From Flavobacteriaceae bacterium (GTDB lineage: Bacteria; Bacteroidota; Bacteroidia; Flavobacteriales; Flavobacteriaceae): DNA of 22,985 bases. Where the stretch lies: the NCBI GenBank assembly GCA_023262245.1, contig JALRDC010000010.1, positions 1 through 22,985 of the forward strand, in the 5' to 3' direction. Positions 8,844 through 15,420 of the stretch are shown in pieces. Position numbers and translations under genes: made by a program. Within the stretch, counting starts at the first letter, position 1. The number at the start of each line of letters is the position of its first letter. The notes beneath the pieces were generated by a model. The model searched no databases, was not told where the DNA came from, and worked only from the letters and a program-made list of their open reading frames with translations.

Positions 8844-9591
8844 ATATCATTTTTTTAATGATTCTTAATTTATGAGAATGCTGTTTTGTTTCGGCATTGT
8901 AAATCCCTGTTTGATCTATTCTATCGATCCTAACTTTTCCATGTGCATGGAGGATGTAGTAGTTTTCTAACAACAGTCCTACATGAATTATTTTTCCTTC
9001 AGCATCGTCAAAGAAAGCTAAATCACCTGCCTCACTTTCGTCAATAAAACTCAAGGTTTCACCTAATTTTGCCTGCTGAGAGGCATCTCTTGGGAGACTG
9101 TATCCATTAATGCGATAAATCATCTGAGTAAGCCCTGAGCAATCAATACCCATAGGTGTTTTACCTCCCCACAAATAAGGTGTGTTGAGGTATAGCGATG
9201 CTGTTTTTATCAAATCTGATTTGGAGGCGATACTCCTTTGAGTAGGCCCCTGATATTCATGTCCTAAAAATGCTGCCCCTCCCACATTACTGCCTAGAAC
9301 TAAAGATGTGAGTTTGTTGTCAGAAGTTTCAATATAATCAACTAAACGAGTGCTGTAGGCTTTCTCTTTATTTTCTATTTTCTCTGCAGATTCTTTGGAG
9401 ATAATTTGCGCTTGTTTATGATCTATCCATCCACTGTAATTATCTGCCAGAGAAGTTATTTGAAGCCAATCTTTTTTTTTGGAAATGATTTTGAAACAAT
9501 CACCGTAAAGTAGCTGGGAGACTAATTCACTTTGATGAGAATTTTCTATACGCATCGGAACGATGCTTAAATAACAAATACCGTATTCCAA
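8842..9591 (-). CDS. SH3-NlpC/P60 peptidoglycan endopeptidase (TTG start)
   Basis: Cysteine peptidase expected to cut the peptide stems of peptidoglycan. I place the start at a TTG (9591), giving 249 residues beginning MEYGICYLSIVPMR, the conserved N-terminus of flavobacterial relatives. The open frame continues upstream to 9762 but that stretch is not protein-like, contains the probable promoter (9633-9658) and would overlap the divergent gene. An SH3-like domain covers about 4-70. The NlpC/P60 domain (about 125-245) has all three catalytic positions: C151 in DCSG, H203 in HVG, H215 in LHAHG. No signal peptide is seen with this start, as in many family members from this phylum, so the route to the wall is unclear. 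Ends at the bidirectional terminator. The neighbour is a cyclic-di-AMP phosphodiesterase gene. Confidence 0.9.
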   Translation of the reverse strand: MEYGICYLSIVPMRIENSHQSELVSQLLYGDCFKIISKKKDWLQITSLADNYSGWIDHKQAQIISKESAEKIENKEKAYSTRLVDYIETSDNKLTSLVLGSNVGGAAFLGHEYQGPTQRSIASKSDLIKTASLYLNTPYLWGGKTPMGIDCSGLTQMIYRINGYSLPRDASQQAKLGETLSFIDESEAGDLAFFDDAEGKIIHVGLLLENYYILHAHGKVRIDRIDQTGIYNAETKQHSHKLRIIKKMI

Positions 9592-9632
9592 ATTATAAAT
9601 TTGAGCGAATTTACTTTGCTGCTTATTTAAAA

Positions 9633-9658
9633 CAAAAATAAGAATTTTAAACCCACAA
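9633..9658 (-). promoter_or_regulatory. Probable promoter of the NlpC/P60 gene
   Basis: TATTTTTG (minus strand, 9640-9633) matches TAnnTTTG exactly; a TTG lies at 9658-9656, 15 nt upstream, slightly closer than the usual 17-23. The transcript would begin about 35 nt before the TTG start codon and inside the longer reading frame, which supports the shorter protein. Confidence 0.4.
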
Positions 9659-9702
9659 GCCTCGAACTGTATTAAAATAGTAGAGATCAGCGTAAGTTTA
9701 CG

Positions 9703-9710
9703 TAGTTTTG
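9703..9710 (+). promoter_or_regulatory. Probable -7 element of the PgpH-type gene
   Basis: TAGTTTTG matches TAnnTTTG exactly and ends 16 nt before the TTG start codon at 9727, leaving a leader of about 10 nt. No clear -33 TTG is present at the expected distance. Confidence 0.4.
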
Positions 9711-9726
9711 AATCAAAAGAGAATAA

Positions 9727-11772
9727 TTGAAGACGATTTGGAAGTACATCATTGCGCAACAAGGATTGTTTTACAAATCCTTATTGATCCTGTCCAGTTC
9801 CATTCTTATCCTTTATCTGTTTCCTTTAGGAGGACAATTTAAATATGAGTTTCAGAAGGGGAGGGTATGGCAATATCCTGATTTTTATTCTCCTTTTGAC
9901 TTCTCTATTTTAAAAACAGATGCTGAAATAAAAAAAGACGAAGAAGAAGTTTTAGCTACTTTAAAGCCTTATTTACGAGCAGATGAACAAATTAAAAAGG
10001 AGGTGTTCAGTAAGTACCCAGATCAATTTTCACTTTTCTTTGAGATGCTTCAAAATCCAATGAAATTTGATAGTCTCTACGATTTTGGCAATATGCTATT
10101 GGAAGAGATCTATTTCTATGGGGTTTTACCTCCAAATTATAACCACTTAGGAAATCCAGATATTTTTTTAATTCAAGAACAATTGGAAATCCCAATTAAT
10201 ATTGAAGAGTTGTTTCGCTCTGATGAGTTGTTTGAATTTATTAATACCAAAATGAATGGTTTTGTTTATGCTGACTATGCTGATGTATACAAGGATCTTT
10301 TTTTTGAATTGATTAGTCCGAACATTACGCTAGACAAAACATTTTTTGACACTGCTAAGGAACAGGCATTACAAGACATTTCTCGGTCTAGAGGGTTTAT
10401 AGCTGCAGGAGATTTAATAGTAGCAGAGGGAGAACTTATTGATGACGATACATTTGAAACATTAAATTCCTTAAGAAAAGAATTCACCCTTCAACAAGGG
10501 GAACAAAATTCTAATTGGATTCTTTTTGGGTATTCAATTTTAATTGTTCTAACCTTTACATTACTGCTGCTCTTTTTGTTTACTTATCGATATGTTATCT
10601 ACGAAGATAACCGAAAACTAACCTTTATATTCTTTAATATTTTAGTTGTCATAGTTGCTGTAACCCTTACTTTAAATTACAACACAGTGTATGTCTTTGC
10701 TGTACCTATTTGTATCCTTCCACTTATTATTAAAGCTTTTTTTGACGCTCGTTTGGGATTGTTTACTCATGTCTTGACCGTTTTACTCATCGGATTTATC
10801 ATACCCAATAGTTTTGAATTTGTTTTTCTTCAAATCACAGCTGGGATTGTTACAATACAGTCTGTTACTCAGTTATACAGGCGTGCAAATTTATTTATTT
10901 CTGTAGGTCAAATTGTATTGGTTTATATAACTGGATATATTGCATTTACTACAATTCAGGAAGGAAATCTTACGCAAATAAACCTCACCCCTTTAGCCTT
11001 ATTCATGCTCAATGGATTGCTCATGTTATTTGTACAGCCTTTAATTTATATATATGAGAAAATCTTTAGATTAGTATCCGATGTTTCCTTGCTCGAATTA
11101 TCCGATACTAATTCTGTTTTATTAAAAGAGCTCTCCGATAAAGCCCCTGGCACATTTCATCATTCCCTTCAAGTTGCGAATTTGGCAGAAGCGGCCGCTA
11201 ATGAAATTGGAGCAAATGCACTTTTGGTTCGTGTGGGAGCATTGTATCATGATATCGGCAAACTGAAAGCACCAATGTATTTTTCTGAAAATCAAACTGC
11301 AGGAGTTTCGCCTCATGATGAATTGACCCCAAAACAGAGTGCGCGAATTATAATCAATCATGTTAAAGAAGGAATTTTGATTGCTCAGAAAAATAATATT
11401 CCAGATCGTATTATTGATTTTATTCGAACTCATCATGGAACATCTACTGTTTATTTTTTTTATAAAAAGCAAGAAGAATTAACCCCTGACGAATTATCAA
11501 TCGAAGAATTTCAATACGATGGTCCAAAGCCTTTTTCTAAAGAAACAGCCATCCTGATGATGGCCGATGCCGTTGAAGCGGCTTCTAAAAGTTTAAAAAC
11601 CCCCAGTGTTAATCAGCTTCAAGAGTTTATCGATAAAATAATAGATGGCAAGATGTCAGAACAACAATTCAATGCTTCCGACATTACTTTTGCCGAAATA
11701 GAAACCGTAAAAAAAATCCTTTTTAAGAAGCTAATTAATGTTTATCAACTTCGAATTGAATATCCAAAATAA
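9727..11772 (+). CDS. pgpH: 7TM-HD domain cyclic-di-AMP phosphodiesterase, PgpH family (TTG start)
   Basis: Membrane phosphodiesterase of the PgpH family, which hydrolyses cyclic-di-AMP, a messenger tied to wall and osmotic balance. 681 residues in the family order: one N-terminal membrane helix (about 15-33); a large extracytoplasmic 7TMR-HDED domain (about 40-255); seven hydrophobic helices (about 263-445); and a cytoplasmic HD domain (about 470-640). The metal ligands are all there: H478/H479 in FHHS, H508-D509 in YHDIGK, H545, H569/H570 in RTHHGT, and D614 in MADAVEA. The start is TTG at 9727; there is no in-frame ATG nearby, and the MKTIWKYI start places the first helix correctly. Divergent from the NlpC/P60 gene across 135 bp. 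No terminator separates it from the tRNA downstream, so readthrough is possible. Substrate specificity is inferred from the family. Confidence 0.93.
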   Translation: MKTIWKYIIAQQGLFYKSLLILSSSILILYLFPLGGQFKYEFQKGRVWQYPDFYSPFDFSILKTDAEIKKDEEEVLATLKPYLRADEQIKKEVFSKYPDQFSLFFEMLQNPMKFDSLYDFGNMLLEEIYFYGVLPPNYNHLGNPDIFLIQEQLEIPINIEELFRSDELFEFINTKMNGFVYADYADVYKDLFFELISPNITLDKTFFDTAKEQALQDISRSRGFIAAGDLIVAEGELIDDDTFETLNSLRKEFTLQQGEQNSNWILFGYSILIVLTFTLLLLFLFTYRYVIYEDNRKLTFIFFNILVVIVAVTLTLNYNTVYVFAVPICILPLIIKAFFDARLGLFTHVLTVLLIGFIIPNSFEFVFLQITAGIVTIQSVTQLYRRANLFISVGQIVLVYITGYIAFTTIQEGNLTQINLTPLALFMLNGLLMLFVQPLIYIYEKIFRLVSDVSLLELSDTNSVLLKELSDKAPGTFHHSLQVANLAEAAANEIGANALLVRVGALYHDIGKLKAPMYFSENQTAGVSPHDELTPKQSARIIINHVKEGILIAQKNNIPDRIIDFIRTHHGTSTVYFFYKKQEELTPDELSIEEFQYDGPKPFSKETAILMMADAVEAASKSLKTPSVNQLQEFIDKIIDGKMSEQQFNASDITFAEIETVKKILFKKLINVYQLRIEYPK

Positions 11773-11786
11773 TATCAGAAAAAAGG

Positions 11787-11817
11787 TTGGTTACTTTAAG
11801 GGGAACTATTATTTTTG
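11787..11817 (+). promoter_or_regulatory. Promoter of tRNA-Ser
   Basis: TTG (11787-11789) is followed after 20 nt by TATTTTTG (11810-11817), an exact match to TTG-N17-23-TAnnTTTG. Transcription would begin about 7 nt before the mature tRNA. Confidence 0.6.
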
Positions 11818-11830
11818 TCAACCGCAATTT

Positions 11831-11914
11831 GGAGAGGTGCCAGAGTGGTAATGGAGCAGATTGCTAATCTGTCGACGGGTAACCGTCGCCAGGGTTCGAA
11901 TCCCTGTCTCTCCG
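11831..11914 (+). tRNA. tRNA-Ser (anticodon GCU)
   Basis: The 84-nt sequence folds as a class II tRNA. The acceptor GGAGAGG (11831-11837) pairs with TCTCTCC (11907-11913), with discriminator G11914. The anticodon stem GCAGA/TCTGT encloses the loop TTGCTAA with GCT in the anticodon position, reading AGC/AGU serine codons. A long variable arm (CGACGGGTAACCGTCG) and the T arm CAGGGTTCGAATCCCTG are present. CCA is not encoded. It has its own promoter and terminator. Confidence 0.97.
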
Positions 11915-11920
11915 CTTAAT

Positions 11921-11957
11921 AACCCTGAAAGCCCAGTGTTTTCAGGGTTTATTTTTA
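11921..11957 (+). terminator. Intrinsic terminator after tRNA-Ser
   Basis: AACCCTGAAA (11921-11930) and TTTCAGGGTT (11940-11949) form a perfect 10-bp stem with a 9-nt loop, followed by TATTTTT. It begins 7 nt after the tRNA and would end the tRNA transcript and any readthrough from the phosphodiesterase gene. Confidence 0.85.
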
Positions 11958-12055
11958 ATATTGTACGGTATTAATTTTAAAACCTTAAAACTTTTCAGGA
12001 ACTCTTAACCCAAGCACAGGTTCATGGTTTTTAAAAAACGGTTTTTTATTGGAAC

Positions 12056-12090
12056 AAGGGGTTGAGATTTGATCTGAAATCCAACCCCTT
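12056..12090. other. Strong 14-bp hairpin in the intergenic region, possible terminator of the BNR gene
   Basis: AAGGGGTTG (12056-12064) pairs with CAACCCCTT (12082-12090), and after a single bulged A12065 GATTT (12066-12070) pairs with AAATC (12077-12081), closing the loop GATCTG. It lies 72 nt beyond the stop of the minus-strand BNR gene, where a terminator is expected, but neither strand has a T run right after the stem. It could be a terminator, an RNA 3'-end stabiliser or a dispersed palindromic repeat. The rest of 11958-12161 holds no gene I can support. Confidence 0.45.
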
Positions 12091-12161
12091 TATATTCAGC
12101 AAGGAGGCTAGACAGATGAAAAATCTCAAAAATTAACAATGATAAGGAATTGTCCTTTTAG

Positions 12162-15100
12162 TTATTTTGAAATTCGTTTTGTTCCAGCTTTTTTTAAAAT
12201 TTGATTGATTTTCTTTAGATCTGAAGCCATAATTTTTTCTAATTTACCCAAGTGCTGCTCCAATTCCTCAGAAAGCTCATTAAATACTAAATAGGCTCCA
12301 TCAGTTGGTTTTGCATCACCATTTTCAACACTGCGTCTTAAAGAGGCCAATCTATTATTTAATTTAATTGGGAAATTTAGAGGATCTTGACCTGATTGAT
12401 TCTTTACTTGATAGAGGTCTGCCTCAACTGCTGAAATTTTATTTAAAAAAGGGATGATAAAATTTTCATAATTTGAACGAGACATCATGCTTTTGGCATC
12501 ACGCAATCTCGATTTTATTTCTCGAATTTCAATTACCGTTTGATTTGCCAGACTTGTTTTATCTCTAATTTTTAAAGCAAGGTTAAACTGCTCTTCCAAG
12601 TCTTTCTCAGTAATGTCTTTCAAATTTGGATTCATTTTTATTTTAAAATCATGTGTCTCAACATAATCACCAGCGGTTAGGCGCACCTTATAATCTCCAA
12701 TAGGAGCTTTAGGACCTCTTTCAGGGCGTGCACTCCAAATAATCATCCCTTCAAAGGAGGTAGCACCGGGATAGCGCAAATCCCATGAAAAATTATTCAT
12801 ACCGATGGCGGTGGTTGGTTTAGTTGACCCTCCTCTTTTCCACCAAGGAATATTAGGATCCACTTCATATTTTGGTTTATCTCCCGTATGTGAAGCTATA
12901 ATGTTGTTGTTTGAATCCAATATTTCAAAAGTAACAGTTTCCAGTTCCTCATTTAAATAATACTGGATGTCAGCATCATATACTCCTCTAATGGCATCTG
13001 CGGGTTTAAAAAGTATAGCTGATTGATTTGCCATCTCATCCTTAAATTGACGAAAAGGTTGAATATTATCTAAAATCCAAAATCCTCTACCGTGAGTTCC
13101 GATTACAACATCATTGTCTTTTATAACTAAATCACGAATGGGAGTATCAGGAAGTTTCAATTGTAAACTCTGCCATAATTTACCATCGTTCATAGAGAAA
13201 TATACCCCATGCTCGGTTCCTAAAAATAACAAACCAGGTCTTACAGGGTCTTCCCTTACTGCTCTAGCAAAATGTCCCTTTTTGATTCCATTGGTTATTT
13301 TTATCCAAGTTTTTCCGTAATCATGAGTTTTGAAAACATAAGGTTTTCTGTCATCTACTTGGTACCTGTTTGCAGCAATGTAAAGAGTGCCAGGATGGTG
13401 CGTCGATTCATCGATAATACTTATTCTTGAAAACTTAGGAAGTTCTTTTGGTGTTATATCTTCCCAGTTTTTACCTCCATCTCTAGTGATGTGCATCTTG
13501 CCATCATCAGATCCTGCCCAAATAGTATTAATATCATGATGAGAGGGGGCTAAGGCAAATACGGTTGCGTAAATTTCGGGTCCATTCATATCCATTGTAA
13601 TCACCCCTCCGGTCTTTCCTAAAGTTGAGGGATCAGCGTAAGTTAAATCTGGACTTATTCTTTCCCATGTTTGACCATCATTAGTAGTTTTCCAGACATG
13701 TTGTGAACAGGTGTACATTACATTATCGTCTTGTGGTGCAAACATTATTGGGAAAGTCCACTGCCAGCGTTCAGGAAGCGCATCTGCTGGTTCTCCAGAA
13801 AAAAAGCGTGGATATACTTGAATGTCTCTAATTTGACCATTGCTTCGATCATAACGTGTTAATAAAGCCCCTTGGCTTCCTGCATAGAAAATATCTTTTT
13901 TACTTGGATGCTGGGTTATCCATCCACTTTCACCCCCTCCAACGGCATAGTACCAACCATGATTTGGACCTCGAGCTTGTTTATGATCCCATCCGTCACT
14001 TGGTACAGCGACCGTACTATTATCTTGTTGTGCACCAGCTACATGATAGGGAACATCACTTGTGGTCATTACATGGTATAATTGTGTAGTAACATAATCT
14101 TGTTCTGTCCATGTTTTACCTCCATTAATGGTTACATTACCTCCACCGTCATTAGCATTAATCATACGATCAGGATTGTTTGGATCTATCCACAAATCAT
14201 GATTATCTCCATGAGGAACTTGAATAGTAATATCGAATGTTTTTCCTCCATCAATGGATTTGTATAGTCCCGTATTCAGACCGTATACAATATCTTTATC
14301 CCAAGGGTCTGCATAAATTCTTGAGTAATAAAAAGCACGTTGTCTCAATTTACGTTCATCATTTGTATGAATCCAAGTTTTTCCGGCATCATCAGATCTA
14401 AAAACTCCTCCTTCATTCGCTTCAACAATAGCCCACACTCTATTAGAGTCTGCGGGAGAAACGGTTACTCCAATCTTTCCTATTGGTCCTTTTGGCATTC
14501 CTTTATTTTGTGTTAAATCTGCCCATGTTTGCCCACCATCAATGCTCTTCCAAAGTTTACTGTCGGGTCCTCCTCCCCACATTTTCCATGCTTTTCGTTG
14601 TACCTGCCAGGTACTAGCATATAAAACATTGGGATTATTTCGGTCTATGATAAGGTCTACTGCGCCTGCTTTTTCACTTACAAATAATATTTTTGACCAA
14701 GTATTACCTCCATCAATGCTTTTAAAAACTCCTCGTTCAGGATTATCACCATAGGGATGGCCTAATGCGGCTACATAAACTATGTCTGGATTCGTTGGGT
14801 GTATACGAATTCTTGAAACAGCTTGCGTTTCCTCTAAGCCTAAATGCCTCCAGGTTTTTCCGCCATCGATAGTTTTATAAACACCGTCACCCTGGGTAAT
14901 ACTTCCTCTTAGTTGTACTTCTCCCATGCCGATGTATACAATATCAGGATTTGTTTCTGCTACAGCAACTGCTCCTACAGAAGAACTGGTTACCTGACCA
15001 TCAGTAACTGGAAACCATTCGGTTCCACCATCAACAGTTTTCCATAGACCACCACCTGTAGCTCCAAAATAATACTCATTTGTTCTCCCAGGACTTCCCG

Positions 15101-15266
15101 CTGCTCCAAGAGAACGCCCGCCTCTATAGGGACCTATATTTCTCCATTCCAACTGATTATAGAATTCTTCAGGGATTTGTGTGTTCTGATTTGAAGTCTG
15201 TGCTGTAATTGGAAAGAAGCTAACTAGCATCGCCACTAAACAGATAAAGTTCTTGAAAGGACTCAT
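12162..15266 (-). CDS. Secreted Asp-box (BNR / sortilin-like) beta-propeller protein
   Basis: Large exported propeller protein of unknown function; many Bacteroidota annotate such proteins as glycosyl hydrolase, but no sialidase active site is evident. 1034 residues: signal peptide 1-22 (MSPFKNF, hydrophobic core, cleavage near ITAQ). Eleven Asp-box motifs of the type S/T-x-D-G-G-x-T-W are readable, starting near residues 77, 132, 183, 241, 291, 337, 379, 528, 594, 647 and 691. They suggest two propellers, or one sortilin/VPS10-like ten-bladed propeller, over about 35-735. A segment of about 745-880 looks like a beta-sandwich (NNFSWDLRYPGA, PIGDYKVRLTAGD), followed by a helical C-terminus (880-1034). 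No type IX sorting domain is recognisable. It follows the amidohydrolase gene after 154 bp on the same strand, suggesting a shared exported peptide- or wall-related role; this is inference. Confidence 0.88.
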   Translation of the reverse strand: MSPFKNFICLVAMLVSFFPITAQTSNQNTQIPEEFYNQLEWRNIGPYRGGRSLGAAGSPGRTNEYYFGATGGGLWKTVDGGTEWFPVTDGQVTSSSVGAVAVAETNPDIVYIGMGEVQLRGSITQGDGVYKTIDGGKTWRHLGLEETQAVSRIRIHPTNPDIVYVAALGHPYGDNPERGVFKSIDGGNTWSKILFVSEKAGAVDLIIDRNNPNVLYASTWQVQRKAWKMWGGGPDSKLWKSIDGGQTWADLTQNKGMPKGPIGKIGVTVSPADSNRVWAIVEANEGGVFRSDDAGKTWIHTNDERKLRQRAFYYSRIYADPWDKDIVYGLNTGLYKSIDGGKTFDITIQVPHGDNHDLWIDPNNPDRMINANDGGGNVTINGGKTWTEQDYVTTQLYHVMTTSDVPYHVAGAQQDNSTVAVPSDGWDHKQARGPNHGWYYAVGGGESGWITQHPSKKDIFYAGSQGALLTRYDRSNGQIRDIQVYPRFFSGEPADALPERWQWTFPIMFAPQDDNVMYTCSQHVWKTTNDGQTWERISPDLTYADPSTLGKTGGVITMDMNGPEIYATVFALAPSHHDINTIWAGSDDGKMHITRDGGKNWEDITPKELPKFSRISIIDESTHHPGTLYIAANRYQVDDRKPYVFKTHDYGKTWIKITNGIKKGHFARAVREDPVRPGLLFLGTEHGVYFSMNDGKLWQSLQLKLPDTPIRDLVIKDNDVVIGTHGRGFWILDNIQPFRQFKDEMANQSAILFKPADAIRGVYDADIQYYLNEELETVTFEILDSNNNIIASHTGDKPKYEVDPNIPWWKRGGSTKPTTAIGMNNFSWDLRYPGATSFEGMIIWSARPERGPKAPIGDYKVRLTAGDYVETHDFKIKMNPNLKDITEKDLEEQFNLALKIRDKTSLANQTVIEIREIKSRLRDAKSMMSRSNYENFIIPFLNKISAVEADLYQVKNQSGQDPLNFPIKLNNRLASLRRSVENGDAKPTDGAYLVFNELSEELEQHLGKLEKIMASDLKKINQILKKAGTKRISK

Positions 15267-15362
15267 AGGAAAATATTAAGAGTTAAATAAAAAATATAAT
15301 AATTTAAAATAATTGAATTTATTCAAAATTTTTGATTGGGTTACTGTTTCAATTTTAATTGA

Positions 15363-15386
15363 CCCCTCCCTATCGATAGGGAGGGG
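15363..15386. repeat. 24-bp perfect palindrome between amidohydrolase and BNR genes
   Basis: The half-site CCCCTCCCTATC (15363-15374) is followed directly by its exact reverse complement (15375-15386), centred on ATCGAT. As RNA it can form a 10-bp G/C-rich stem with a four-base loop. It stands out in an otherwise AT-rich gap. Neither strand has a following T run, so a classical terminator is unlikely. It may be a dispersed REP-like element, an attenuator or a dimeric protein-binding site. A second small inverted repeat, CAATT-TT-AATTG, adjoins at 15350-15361. Confidence 0.7.
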
Positions 15387-15420
15387 GGTGTAAAAGGTGA
15401 GTAGGACTTTCTTAAACGGA

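Noticed and set aside
9592..9762. Upstream extension of the NlpC/P60 frame to an ATG at 9762
   Set aside because: It overlaps the divergent PgpH-type gene, holds the likely promoter, and the protein family begins at the EYGIC segment encoded from 9591.
11122..11472. Minus-strand open frame of 116 codons
   Set aside because: Antisense to the HD catalytic domain of the phosphodiesterase gene; the sense frame carries all the motifs.
11831..11914. tRNA-Ser as an integration site of a mobile element
   Set aside because: No second copy of the tRNA 3' end, integrase or other mobile gene is present in the window; downstream genes look like ordinary flavobacterial accessory genes.
12162..15266. BNR protein as a sialidase
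   Set aside because: It has Asp boxes but no visible arginine triad or FRIP motif, and Asp boxes are shared by sortilin-like and other propellers.
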